A DNA stretch of 43,615 bases from Hyphomonadaceae bacterium (GCA_016791365.1 JAEUMT010000031.1:1-43615); one strand, 5' to 3'. Shown: positions 24,625 through 32,291, counted from the first letter of the stretch. Numbers and translations are program-made. Notes: generated by a model not told the origin, from the sequence alone.

Positions 24625-25128
24625 GTGGCCGACGACATGATCGGGTACGAACATTTGATGCAGGACGCGCTGCGCAGCGTGGTCCGCGCCGCGCTTCAAG
24701 AAGCGGCCAGCCCTCGCGGTCTGCCGGGCAAGCATCATTTCTATATCACGTTCCGTACGCATGCGCCGGGCGTGATCATCCCTGAGCATCTGCGCGCACG
24801 TTATCCCGATGAGATGACGATCGTGCTTGAGCATCAGTTCTGGGATCTTGAAGTTTATTCGGACCGGTTCCGCGTCATCCTGAAATTCTCGGGCCAGCCG
24901 CAACCGATCACCATTCCGCTGCAGGCGATCACCCGCTTCTTCGACCCGAGCGTGAAGTTCGGCTTGCAGTTCGAACAGCATCACAACGACGAAGCGCGCA
25001 TGGCGTCCGGCGACGACGCCGGACATCCGGCGCCGCGCGGTGAGGCGCAATCGAGCGCGCCAGATTCAACACCCACGCCAGCGGATGGTTCGTCCGTTGT
25101 CAGCCTGGATGCATTTCGAAAGAAATGA
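24625..25128 (+). CDS. sspB: SspB-type ClpXP adaptor (alphaproteobacterial SspB)
   Basis: SspB tethers ssrA-tagged proteins to ClpX and speeds their degradation by ClpXP. The 167-residue protein has the SspB core: helix YEHLMQDALRSVVRAAL, HHFYITFRTHAPGVIIPEHL, and WDLEVYSDRFRVILKFSG, then ITIPLQAITRFFDPSVKFGL, where the tag-peptide groove lies. A flexible acidic/Pro-rich linker (130-155) and a conserved tail VVSLDAFRKK follow, the tail being the likely ClpX-binding peptide. The GTG start at 24625 is supported by GGAGGGG upstream; an ATG four codons later has a poorer spacing. The next upstream gene is ssrA, the source of its substrate tag. Confidence 0.9.
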   Translation: MADDMIGYEHLMQDALRSVVRAALQEAASPRGLPGKHHFYITFRTHAPGVIIPEHLRARYPDEMTIVLEHQFWDLEVYSDRFRVILKFSGQPQPITIPLQAITRFFDPSVKFGLQFEQHHNDEARMASGDDAGHPAPRGEAQSSAPDSTPTPADGSSVVSLDAFRKK

Positions 25129-25154
25129 CGCTCCGATCAGAGGCATGAATTGTG

Positions 25155-25183
25155 CGGCGGCGCTTCCAAGGCGCCGCCGTTTT
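25155..25183 (+). terminator. Rho-independent terminator after sspB
   Basis: A perfect 9-bp stem CGGCGGCGC/GCGCCGCCG (25155-25163 and 25171-25179) with loop TTCCAAG and a TTTT tail, 26 bases after the sspB stop. Confidence 0.85.
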
Positions 25184-25206
25184 CATGTCGCGCGTCGCCA
25201 TGGCCT

Positions 25207-25464
25207 TCACTCAGCTGCGATGGGCGCCGGCGGCGTGAGAAAGACGTTGGTCATGGAGCGGCCGCCGCAGCTCCCGCATTTGAGCTTAACCGGCCCGTCG
25301 CGCTCTTGAAGCTTCAGTTCGTGCAGAGCGTCGCGGCGTCCCTCGCTCCAAACTTCATTCCATGCGGCGGTGAATTCCGTGAACCGAGCGCCGCAATGCG
25401 GGCAACTCAACGTCTTGAGCTTTTCGGCAAAGGCGCGGCGGACTTCTTCGCGACTGACCGGCAT
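25207..25464 (-). CDS. Small zinc-ribbon protein
   Basis: An 85-residue protein with two Cys pairs, CPHC at residues 21-24 and CGSC at 63-66, which can bind one zinc as a ribbon. A helical N-terminus (SREEVRRAFAEKLKTL) precedes them. The start is the ATG at 25464; the frame is open 21 codons further upstream but that would overlap the neighbouring gene. It lies 7 bp after the stop of the CDP-alcohol phosphatidyltransferase gene on the same strand, so it is the last gene of that operon. I do not recognise the exact family; a nucleic-acid or protein binding role is possible. Confidence 0.65.
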   Translation of the reverse strand: MPVSREEVRRAFAEKLKTLSCPHCGARFTEFTAAWNEVWSEGRRDALHELKLQERDGPVKLKCGSCGGRSMTNVFLTPPAPIAAE

Positions 25465-25471
25465 CGTTGCC

Positions 25472-26176
25472 TCATACCTTGCGTAAGAATGCCAATGCGC
25501 GCGCGGCGCGGCCGAAAGTTGTCGCAATCGCCCCCATCAGGATCAGCCACAACGCAAAGGCGATAAAGACGCCCTTGCCGCTGTCGTTGACATAGCCCCA
25601 ATCCAGAATGCGCGCGGCGGCGGGGCCAATGTACGGGTCGAAGATCGAGATCAACGCGGCGATCGTCAGCCAAAACATGCGATGGGGTTTGGCCATAGGG
25701 CCGGAGAAATCGGCGGGCGCGCCGGCGGCTTTGCCGACTTCGCGGACATAAGCGGTCATCACGGCGAAGACGGCGGCGGCCCAGCCAAGCGTGGCGTCAA
25801 ACATGCCGGTGGCGGCGACGCCGTAGCCTGCGCCGACGAGAATGAAGATGTCGGCGAAACGGTCCGGTAGTTCATTCCAGATGAGGCCATCGGGGCTGCC
25901 CTTCCCCGCTTCCACGGCGACCATGCCGTCGAGCATGTTGGCGAGCAAGCGAAGCTGGCAAAAGAGAGCGCCGCCGAGCAGAAGCATGGTCCGGTCGCCG
26001 CCGCCTTGAGCGATGCCGCTGGCGAAGAGACAGGCGCCGGCAAGCGCGGCGAAGATGACGCTGGTGAAAGAGATGAGGTTCGGCGAAACGCCGGCGTTCG
26101 AGAGCACGCGCGTGAGATAGGTCGCGTAGAAGCGATTGCGCTGGCCGATCGGGCGGCGGTTTTGGTCAACGGTCAT
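25472..26176 (-). CDS. CDP-alcohol phosphatidyltransferase-family protein, variant active site
   Basis: A 234-residue protein with about six membrane helices and the CDP-OH transferase motif region at residues 80-105. The canonical pattern D-x2-D-G-x2-A-R-x8-G-x3-D-x3-D is here N80-x2-D83-G84-x2-A87-V88-x8-G97-x3-N101-x3-D105, so two metal Asp residues are Asn and the Arg is Val. Spacing is perfect, so it belongs to the superfamily, but activity on a CDP-alcohol is uncertain. The start is the ATG at 26176 with GGAG upstream; the longer frame runs through the neighbouring gene and a repeat. It overlaps the upstream membrane-protein gene by 11 bp and faces a CdsA-like and a PlsC-like gene, so a phospholipid role is likely. 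Confidence 0.8.
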   Translation of the reverse strand: MTVDQNRRPIGQRNRFYATYLTRVLSNAGVSPNLISFTSVIFAALAGACLFASGIAQGGGDRTMLLLGGALFCQLRLLANMLDGMVAVEAGKGSPDGLIWNELPDRFADIFILVGAGYGVAATGMFDATLGWAAAVFAVMTAYVREVGKAAGAPADFSGPMAKPHRMFWLTIAALISIFDPYIGPAAARILDWGYVNDSGKGVFIAFALWLILMGAIATTFGRAARALAFLRKV

Positions 26177-26675
26177 GCGCGGCTCTCCAGAGTCGCAGAT
26201 TGTAAAGGATCGCGTAGCTCGTCGACACCGTGAACGGGACGGCGATTGTGGCGAGAACTTCCGGCGTGCCGGCGAGTGTGTGGGCAGTGAAGAGGATTGT
26301 GCCGATTGCCGTAGCGGTGACGAGCGGCGGCAATACCAGTGCAGCGAGGCTGCGGGCTTGGCCTTCGACAGGCTCAGGCCGACGCACTTCTTGCACTGGC
26401 GCGTTTCCACCGGCGTCGCCGCTTCCTCCAGCGTCGCCCTGAGCTTGTCGAAGGGCGGGTGACAAGCGCTTGCTCATCCACTCCAAGAACTTCTTCAAGA
26501 ACAGCGTGAGCGTGCCCGAGATTGCACCCTGCACCAGGCCCGCGAGGAGCGCTTGCGGCAGAGGGTGAGCGCGATTGGCGAAGACCGCCCAAGCGCCCAT
26601 GGCGATGAAGCCGAAGGCGACGTGCGCAAACGTGCTCGACGCCATCTGTTCTCGAAACGATTTCTTTCCGCTCAT
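26166..26675 (-). CDS. Small membrane protein carrying an in-frame repeat insertion
   Basis: A 169-residue protein with four predicted membrane helices: FAHVAFGFIAMGAWAVFA (16-33), ALLAGLVQGAISGTLTLFL (42-60), LAALVLPPLVTATAIGTILF (about 110-129) and a C-terminal one with FTVSTSYAILYNL. Residues 75-104 (LRQAQGDAGG to RRPEPVEG) are encoded by a palindromic repeat and do not look like part of the original protein, so the native form is probably about 135 residues. It overlaps the following CDP-alcohol phosphatidyltransferase gene and is divergent from the CdsA-like gene with 33 bp between. The family is unknown to me; partner in lipid metabolism is inferred from position. Confidence 0.7.
   Translation of the reverse strand: MSGKKSFREQMASSTFAHVAFGFIAMGAWAVFANRAHPLPQALLAGLVQGAISGTLTLFLKKFLEWMSKRLSPALRQAQGDAGGSGDAGGNAPVQEVRRPEPVEGQARSLAALVLPPLVTATAIGTILFTAHTLAGTPEVLATIAVPFTVSTSYAILYNLRLWRAAHDR
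26363..26453. repeat. Palindromic repeat inserted in frame in a membrane-protein gene
   Basis: Arms CTTCGACAGGCTCAGGCCGACG (26363-26384) and its near reverse complement (26432-26453) with a 47-base middle. It belongs to the same family as the copies at 21728 and 28385. Its reverse strand is translated as a 30-residue linker without a stop. Confidence 0.8.
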
Positions 26676-26708
26676 TGACGGCGCCCCGCGTTGCGGCGAG
26701 ATGAGCGC

Positions 26709-27692
26709 ATGGGCTTTACCCTTCCCGACGGGACGAGTGTGTATCTCGTTAATCCCGCGCTGACGTTTGGGTTCGCGGGCGTATTAGCGCTTTTGACCCT
26801 TGGCACGCTTGCGGCGCTTTTTTTGCCGCGTCTGCAGCCGGGCAAGTGGACCGATCTCGGGCCGCGCATGCGCTCATGGTGGGTGATCGTGCTGCTTGTG
26901 GGCGGCGCATTGCTCGCGGGCTGGCAGGCGACGGCGGTGCTGTTTGCGTTCATCTCGTTCCTGGCCCTCAAGGAATACCTGACGCTGGCGCCGACGCGCA
27001 AAGAAGACCGGCTGATCGTATTGCTGGCGTATCTCGCGGTGTTTCTCAATTACGGACTGATCTTCGCCGACAGTTTGTTTGACGACAGCTATCAGATCTA
27101 TCTCGTGTTCACGCCCGTGTATGTATTCCTGATCGCGGCGGCGGCGATGGCGTGGATCGGGCGCACGGATGGATATCTGGCGACGGTGGGAATCGTGCAT
27201 TGGGGCACGGTCGTTTGCGTTTACAACATCGGCTACATCGCGTTCTTGATGCGCGTGCCCGATAGCGAAGCACCCGCGGGCGCGGCGGGCTTGGTGTTCT
27301 TTCTGATTTTCATCACGCAGCTCAACGATGTTGCGCAATATTGCTGGGGCAAGGCGTTCGGAAAGACCAAGATCACGCCGAAAGTGTCGCCGAACAAAAC
27401 CTGGGAAGGCGCGATTGGCGGCTGGATCACGACGGCGGCCGTGTTCTTCTGGCTAGCGCCCTATTTCACGCCGCTTTCTCCGGTGCATGCGGCGATCATG
27501 GGGATCGTGCTGCCGATGTTCGGCTTCTTCGGCGACATTACGATGAGCGCGGTGAAGCGCGATATCGGCGTGAAGGATACCTCGAAGCTCATTCCGGGGC
27601 ATGGCGGGGTGTTGGATCGGCTGGATAGTCTGACGTTCACGGCGCCTGTGTACTTCCACCTGCTCGCCTATTTCGCGATCGAGCGGTTTTGA
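26709..27692 (+). CDS. CdsA-like phosphatidate cytidylyltransferase
   Basis: The family makes CDP-diacylglycerol from phosphatidate and CTP. The 327-residue membrane protein has about eight hydrophobic helices and the complete family signature near the C-terminus: SAVKRDIGVKDTSKLIPGHG followed by GVLDRLDSL. The mid-region NDVAQYCWGKAFGKTKITPK and SPNKTWEGAIGG also match. The ATG at 26709 is preferred; a TTG at 26691 is in frame. The gene is probably a second, specialised CdsA, since it is coupled by a 1-base overlap (TGATG) to a PlsC-like acyltransferase and is opposite a variant CDP-alcohol phosphatidyltransferase. Confidence 0.88.
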   Translation: MGFTLPDGTSVYLVNPALTFGFAGVLALLTLGTLAALFLPRLQPGKWTDLGPRMRSWWVIVLLVGGALLAGWQATAVLFAFISFLALKEYLTLAPTRKEDRLIVLLAYLAVFLNYGLIFADSLFDDSYQIYLVFTPVYVFLIAAAAMAWIGRTDGYLATVGIVHWGTVVCVYNIGYIAFLMRVPDSEAPAGAAGLVFFLIFITQLNDVAQYCWGKAFGKTKITPKVSPNKTWEGAIGGWITTAAVFFWLAPYFTPLSPVHAAIMGIVLPMFGFFGDITMSAVKRDIGVKDTSKLIPGHGGVLDRLDSLTFTAPVYFHLLAYFAIERF

Positions 27693-28333
27693 TGCTGCAG
27701 ACGATCCGCCGCTACGGACTGATGCTCATCGTGCGCCCGGTCGCGCAGATGCTGTTCGGCTTGGACGTCATCGGCAAGGAGAAGCTGCCGACCAAGGGCC
27801 CAGCGATCGTCGCGGCGAACCATAACAGCCACGTCGATACGATTGTGTTGCTGTGCCTCTTCCCTTCGAAGCTGCTGGCGAAGGTCCGGCCAGTGGCGGC
27901 GGCGGATCACTTCGATAAGGGCGGATTCGGCTCCTGGTTTTCGCGCAATGTGATCGGGATCATTCCGATCAAACGCGGGGCGGCGTCGCGGACTGAAGAT
28001 GTGCTGGCGGGCGCGAAGGAAGCTCTGGCGCGCGGCGAGATTCTGGTGGTGTTTCCGGAAGGCTCTCGCGGCGAGCCCGAGGAAATGACGCGGTTCAAGA
28101 CCGGCGTCGCGCGGCTGGTGGAGTTTTGCCCGGAAGCAACGGTGACGCCAGTTTATCTGCAGGGCGCGGGGCGGTCGCTTCCGAAAGACGCGAAGCTGCT
28201 GGTGCCGTTCAATACGACGGCGGTGGTTGGCGACCCGCTGACGTGGACCGGATCGCATCACGGCTTTATCGATGAACTGCGCGCGCGGATCGAAGCGCTG
28301 AAGGCGCAAGCGCCGCCCATGAAGTGGAGTTGA
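27692..28333 (+). CDS. PlsC-like 1-acyl-glycerol-3-phosphate acyltransferase
   Basis: Acylates lysophosphatidate or a related acceptor at the inner membrane. The 213-residue protein has the acyltransferase motif I NHNSHVD (His44, Asp49), motif II around KRG in IIPIKRGAASR, motif III FPEGSRGEPEE and motif IV TPVYLQG. A hydrophobic N-terminus anchors it. Its ATG overlaps the TGA of the CdsA-like gene, so the two are translationally coupled. Its own stop marks the left end of a 175-bp nested repeat that separates it from the convergent dNMP-kinase-like gene. Confidence 0.9.
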   Translation: MLQTIRRYGLMLIVRPVAQMLFGLDVIGKEKLPTKGPAIVAANHNSHVDTIVLLCLFPSKLLAKVRPVAAADHFDKGGFGSWFSRNVIGIIPIKRGAASRTEDVLAGAKEALARGEILVVFPEGSRGEPEEMTRFKTGVARLVEFCPEATVTPVYLQGAGRSLPKDAKLLVPFNTTAVVGDPLTWTGSHHGFIDELRARIEALKAQAPPMKWS

Positions 28334-28507
28334 ATATGGAGCGCGGGCGTCCCCGCCCGCGTTTGGTCAGTGCGTGGCGCCGCGCTTCGACAAGCTCAGC
28401 GTGACGCCAATGCAAGCATCAGCGCCACTCTATCAGTAGCGTCAGCCTGAGCCTGTCGAAGGCGGAGCGGGCCGGCGACGCGGGCGGGGACGCCCGCGCT
28501 CCATATT
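28333..28507. repeat. Composite nested palindromic element between convergent genes
   Basis: Perfect 29-base terminal inverted repeats at 28333-28361 and 28479-28507; each starts or ends with AATATGGAGCGCGGGCG or its complement. Each arm is itself a hairpin (CGCGGGC/GCCCGCG). Between them lies a CTTCGAC..GTGACG repeat (28385-28406 with 28440-28461). The ends touch the stop codons of the two flanking genes. Confidence 0.85.
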
Positions 28508-29222
28508 AGCGCTTCCACGGCTCGCTGCGGGCCCACTCGCAGAGGCGCTGTGCCGGCGATTGCTGCGCGAAGGCGGTGAGCGCTGAGCCGTCGCCACTCT
28601 TGAGCCAGCCGTAGAACGTCTTTTGGCTCACGACCCAGTCGCGCCTTGGCGCCGGCGTATGGTCATTCCAGACGATGGGCGCGAGGTTCTGGTCGAGTGC
28701 GATGGTGCTGAGCGCGGTGTTCATGATCTCAGAGGGGTGCGCGTAGGCTTCGGGCGCGACGGCTTCGCCGCGCGATGCTAAGCGCTCGGTGCGCGTGGCT
28801 TCGGAGACGCCGACATAGAATGGCAGAAAGCCCAGGTCGACCGTGCGGCAAAGCTCGTTCGGGAAGCGCGTGTCGTCGTTGAAGATGTGCGCGTCGGGCT
28901 GCGCTTCACTATAGCGCACGAAGCTGTCGACCCAGATGTCAGCGTAGCCGTGGCGTTCGGGCCAGAGCGCTGCGAGCTTGGCTTGCAGTTCGGGATCGAC
29001 GTCGGCGCGGCCTTCCCTGCCCCAATCGGTGCCGATGGTTTTCAGCAGCGCGCGGTCGGCGGGAATTTTCTTATCGACGGGGCGGCCGAGCACAGCTTCG
29101 GTGAGGCGGTACACGTCTTTCGCGAACGGCAGCACGACGCCGCCAGTCAGCCGCGCCGCTTCGCGCGCGACGTGGCTCTTGCCGGAGCCCAGCTGGCCGA
29201 GAAAGACGAGTCGGAATGGCAT
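28506..29222 (-). CDS. dNMP-kinase-like P-loop protein
   Basis: A 238-residue P-loop protein with GQLGSGKS at 9-16. The motif NDDTRFPNE at 115-123 matches the D-x-R-F-P-N-E signature of the deoxynucleoside-monophosphate kinase family found in T4-like phages and some bacteria. Such enzymes phosphorylate dNMPs for DNA synthesis. The remainder is helical with no further motif I know. The start is the ATG at 29222, which overlaps the rusA stop by one base (TGATG). The frame stays open 25 codons upstream, but that extension is Arg-rich and overlaps rusA. Pairing with RusA suggests a phage-derived pair, with kinase activity as an inference. Confidence 0.7.
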   Translation of the reverse strand: MPFRLVFLGQLGSGKSHVAREAARLTGGVVLPFAKDVYRLTEAVLGRPVDKKIPADRALLKTIGTDWGREGRADVDPELQAKLAALWPERHGYADIWVDSFVRYSEAQPDAHIFNDDTRFPNELCRTVDLGFLPFYVGVSEATRTERLASRGEAVAPEAYAHPSEIMNTALSTIALDQNLAPIVWNDHTPAPRRDWVVSQKTFYGWLKSGDGSALTAFAQQSPAQRLCEWARSEPWKR

Positions 29223-29602
29223 CAGTTTCCTTCTAGCACGCCGCGGCGCACGGCGCGCACCGTGATGCGATCGCGCTCGCCCGCGCGACGTTCGCAAAGC
29301 AGCTTGGCGATCTGACTGTCGTCGAAGAAAACGTGGCCCTTGAGGGCGTCGAGTAGCGCTTTGGCGAGATTGTCGAGATCGAGACGCGGGACTTCGCCGA
29401 CATATTCCATGATCAGCTCGACCTCGAACTCGCCGCCTTTGGGGCGGATCGGGAAGTCCTTGCGGAAGAACTCATAGACGAGCGGCTTGTAATAGCGCGC
29501 TTGGGTGGTGATGCCGTCAATGGCGATTTCGGCGCCGCCGGCGATCTCACGGGCGCGGACTTTGCCTCGCCCGGTCCACTCCGACGCCCCAAGCGATGGC
29601 AT
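29222..29602 (-). CDS. rusA: RusA-family Holliday-junction endonuclease
   Basis: RusA-type enzymes cut four-way DNA junctions symmetrically. The 126-residue protein, close to the usual 120, has the catalytic set: RLDLDNLAKALLDALKG with Asp75, Asp77, Asn78 and Lys81, then VFFDDSQIAKL with Asp94/Asp95. E. coli RusA uses three Asp and one Lys in the same order. I start it at the ATG at 29602, which has GGAAGG upstream; the frame is open a further 85 codons but those overlap fumC on the opposite strand. It is coupled to the dNMP-kinase-like gene. No other phage gene is nearby. Confidence 0.85.
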   Translation of the reverse strand: MPSLGASEWTGRGKVRAREIAGGAEIAIDGITTQARYYKPLVYEFFRKDFPIRPKGGEFEVELIMEYVGEVPRLDLDNLAKALLDALKGHVFFDDSQIAKLLCERRAGERDRITVRAVRRGVLEGN

Positions 29603-29681
29603 GTCACACACCTTCCGGGCTTGATCGCCACAATCGGCGCCCATATCCCCTGCGGGAGCAGATTCCTCAAGCGAGCATCCC

Positions 29682-31067
29682 ATGAAAACCCGCACCGAGA
29701 CCGATACGTTTGGCCCGATCGAGGTCGAGAGCGACAAGTATTGGGGCGCGCAGGCGCAACGTTCGCTGCAGAACTTCAAGATCGGCGAGGAGAAGATGCC
29801 AGCGCCGATCGTCCGCGCGCTGGGGATCGTCAAGCGCGCTGCGGCCGAGGCCAACATGGAACTGGGCGTGCTGAAGCCGGAAGTTGGTCAGACGGTGGTG
29901 AAGGCCGCGCAAGAGGTGATCGAGGGCAAGCTCAACGCGCACTTTCCGCTGGCGGTTTGGCAAACCGGCTCGGGCACGCAATCGAACATGAACGCCAACG
30001 AAGTGATCTCGAACCGCGCCATCGAGATGCTGGGCGGCGAGATGGGTTCGAAGAAGCCGGTCCATCCGAACGATCACGTCAACATGAGCCAAAGCTCAAA
30101 CGATACGTTTCCGACGGCGATGCACATTGCCTGCGCCGAAGAGATCGAGCACCGGCTGATCCCTGCCCTCCAGAAGCTGCGCAACGCGCTGAATGACAAA
30201 GCGCAGGCCTGGAAGGACATCATCAAGATCGGCCGCACGCACACGCAGGATGCGACGCCGATCACATTGGGTCAGGAATTCTCCGGCTACGCGACACAGA
30301 TTGAGAATGGCGTCGCGCGCATCCAGCAATCGATGCCGATGCTGATGCAACTGGCGCAGGGCGGCACCGCGGTCGGCACCGGCCTCAACGCGCCGGTTGG
30401 ATTTGCGGAGAAGGTCGCGGACAAGATCGCGGCAATCACACAGATGAAGTTCACGTCCGCGCCGAACAAGTTCGAGGCGTTGGCCGCGCATGACGCGATG
30501 GTGTTCAGCCACGGCGCGATCAACACGGTGGCGGCTTCGCTGTTCAAGATCGCAAACGACATCCGCTTCCTGGGCTCAGGCCCCCGCTCCGGCCTGGGCG
30601 AACTGATGCTGCCTGAGAATGAGCCCGGATCGTCGATCATGCCGGGCAAAGTGAACCCCACCCAGTGTGAGGCGCTGACGCAGGTATGCGCGCAGGTATT
30701 TGGCAATCACGCAGCCATCACATTCGCGGGCGCCAGCGGGCATTTTGAACTGAACGTGTTCAACCCGGTGATGGCGTACAATTTCCTGCAAAGCGTGCGC
30801 TTGATGGCGGACGCGGCGGTGAGCTTTACGGACAATTGCGTCGCCGGCATCGAGCCGCGTCTGGACAACATCGCAAAAGGCCTTGGCAATTCGCTCATGC
30901 TGGTGACAGCGCTGGCGCCAAAGTACGGCTACGACCGCGCCGCGAAGATCGCGAAGACCGCGCATAAGAATGGAACAACGCTGCGCGACGAAGCGATCAA
31001 GGACGGCATCACCGCCGAAGACTTCGACGCGATCGTGCGGCCGGAGAAGATGATCGGCCCAGGCTGA
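29682..31067 (+). CDS. fumC: Fumarate hydratase class II
   Basis: Converts fumarate and malate in the TCA cycle without an iron-sulfur cluster. The 461-residue protein has [40 protein letters not shown] (catalytic base His188), and the fumarase/aspartase signature [11 protein letters not shown] at 316-326. It is full length. Divergent from rusA with 79 bp between. The next gene, an ATPase, starts 2 bp after its stop, so they are likely co-transcribed. Confidence 0.97.
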   Translation: MKTRTETDTFGPIEVESDKYWGAQAQRSLQNFKIGEEKMPAPIVRALGIVKRAAAEANMELGVLKPEVGQTVVKAAQEVIEGKLNAHFPLAVWQTGSGTQSNMNANEVISNRAIEMLGGEMGSKKPVHPNDHVNMSQSSNDTFPTAMHIACAEEIEHRLIPALQKLRNALNDKAQAWKDIIKIGRTHTQDATPITLGQEFSGYATQIENGVARIQQSMPMLMQLAQGGTAVGTGLNAPVGFAEKVADKIAAITQMKFTSAPNKFEALAAHDAMVFSHGAINTVAASLFKIANDIRFLGSGPRSGLGELMLPENEPGSSIMPGKVNPTQCEALTQVCAQVFGNHAAITFAGASGHFELNVFNPVMAYNFLQSVRLMADAAVSFTDNCVAGIEPRLDNIAKGLGNSLMLVTALAPKYGYDRAAKIAKTAHKNGTTLRDEAIKDGITAEDFDAIVRPEKMIGPG

Positions 31068-31069
31068 TC

Positions 31070-31828
31070 ATGGCCCGCCCAGTCCACGAGTTTGAGACTT
31101 ATCTCCACTCCATGGAGCTGCAGCGCGGCCAAGATTGGGACACAGCCGAATATCCATACGGACTTCCGGCCGTTCGCGGTTGGGATAAACTTGCGTTCCA
31201 CCCGCACGTCACGTTCTTCGTCGGCGAGAACGGCAGCGGCAAGTCCACGCTGATCGAAGCGATCGCTGCCGCATACGGCCTAAACCCCGAAGGCGGTTCG
31301 CGCGATCATAGGTATTCAACGCAAGCGACCCATTCGCCGCTGCACAATCATGTGAGGCTCGTAAAGTCCACGCGCCGTGCCAAAGACGCCTTCTTCTTGC
31401 GCGCAGAGTCCTTCTACACCTTCTCGACCTTCATCGACGCAGAAGGCAATCGCTCGCGCATGGGAGGCCATGCACTCCACGAGCTTTCACATGGCCAGAG
31501 CTTTACCGCGCTGATTGAGAACAGGTTCAACGGCAGCGGCCTCTACATCCTCGACGAACCGGAAGCGGCGCTTTCGCCGAATAGGCAGCTCGGCTTTCTT
31601 GCGCGCCTGCACGAGTTGGTGGGGCAGAAATCGCAATTCATCATCGCGACTCACTCGCCGATCATTCTCGCCTATCCCAACGCCACGATTTACGAGCTCT
31701 CACCTTCGGGATTGCTGCCCACTGCTTACGACGACCTTGAGCACGTGCAGGTGACGCGGAATTTTCTCAATCGGACAAAGATGTTCCTCGATACACTGCT
31801 CGCTGACGACGACGAGGCAGATGAATGA
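31070..31828 (+). CDS. ABC/AAA-type soluble ATPase (COG3910-like)
   Basis: A 252-residue ATPase of the ABC-ATPase fold but without any transporter. Walker A is GENGSGKST at 52-60, the signature motif LSHGQS at 139-144, Walker B LYILDEPEAAL at 158-168, and the H-loop IIATHSPII with His195. The YYSTQATHSPLHN region between Walker A and the signature is a typical insert of the small COG3910 AAA family, often called predicted ATPase. It follows fumC by 2 bp. A fixed role is not known; similar ATPases appear in DNA repair and in anti-phage systems, so position near TIR genes deserves attention, though other genes lie between. Confidence 0.8.
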   Translation: MARPVHEFETYLHSMELQRGQDWDTAEYPYGLPAVRGWDKLAFHPHVTFFVGENGSGKSTLIEAIAAAYGLNPEGGSRDHRYSTQATHSPLHNHVRLVKSTRRAKDAFFLRAESFYTFSTFIDAEGNRSRMGGHALHELSHGQSFTALIENRFNGSGLYILDEPEAALSPNRQLGFLARLHELVGQKSQFIIATHSPIILAYPNATIYELSPSGLLPTAYDDLEHVQVTRNFLNRTKMFLDTLLADDDEADE

Positions 31829-31923
31829 CGCCAGCCAAAACTTGTCGGCGCGCATGACGAAGGAATAAGCGCGGTTACGGACAACTCAGTGATCACGCAG
31901 TTCCGACAAACGCTGACACAACG

Positions 31924-32051
31924 TTCACGCACGCGTGAAGCGAAGACAGCATTACACTTCGCCGACGCGAGCCTTACATGGGTTGAGCGTTGCGATCACA
32001 GGAACACAATTGTTCCTTAACGTAGCGCGTGCGACGGCCTGTCGCTCAACC
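31924..32051. promoter_or_regulatory. Spacer with several dyads upstream of DUF4169
   Basis: Three inverted repeats lie in the 277-bp gap. TTCACG-N4-CGTGAA is at 31924-31939, and GGAACA-N4-TGTTCC is at 32001-32016. A 9-base pair GGTTGAGCG (31981-31989) / CGCTCAACC (32043-32051) encloses the second dyad. Two 6-4-6 dyads could be operators; the outer pair could form an RNA stem. Confidence 0.45.
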
Positions 32052-32105
32052 AAACCCACGCGAAACCGTTTGCCAAACACCGGTAGCGGCCTACATCAGT
32101 GATCC

Positions 32106-32291
32106 ATGGCCGAAATCGTCAACCTGAAGCGCGCGCGAAAACAAAAAGCGCGCGTGGCAGCGGAAACCGAAGCCGCCGCCAATCGCTTGACCCATGGACG
32201 AAGCAAGGCCGAGCGGAATCTGTCGAGGGCCGAAAAGGAGACCGCCGATCGAAAGCTCGACGGGCATAAACGTGGCGATAACAATGACTGA
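32106..32291 (+). CDS. DUF4169-family small protein
   Basis: A 61-residue, strongly basic and helical protein, starting MAEIVNLKRARKQKAR and rich in Arg/Lys/Ala/Glu. The MAEIVNLxRARKxxxR start is the mark of DUF4169, a family common in alphaproteobacteria and often placed by fumC and a ribbon-helix-helix gene, as here. Its end overlaps the next gene by eight bases. Function unknown. Confidence 0.85.
   Translation: MAEIVNLKRARKQKARVAAETEAAANRLTHGRSKAERNLSRAEKETADRKLDGHKRGDNND

Noticed and set aside
29222-29602. A prophage suggested by rusA and the dNMP-kinase-like gene
   Set aside because: No integrase, terminase, capsid, tail or lysis gene and no att-like repeat is present; the neighbours are housekeeping genes.
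32001-32016. LexA box
   Set aside because: The dyad GGAACA-N4-TGTTCC does not match the alphaproteobacterial direct repeat GTTC-N7-GTTC or the Gram-positive GAAC-N4-GTTC spacing.
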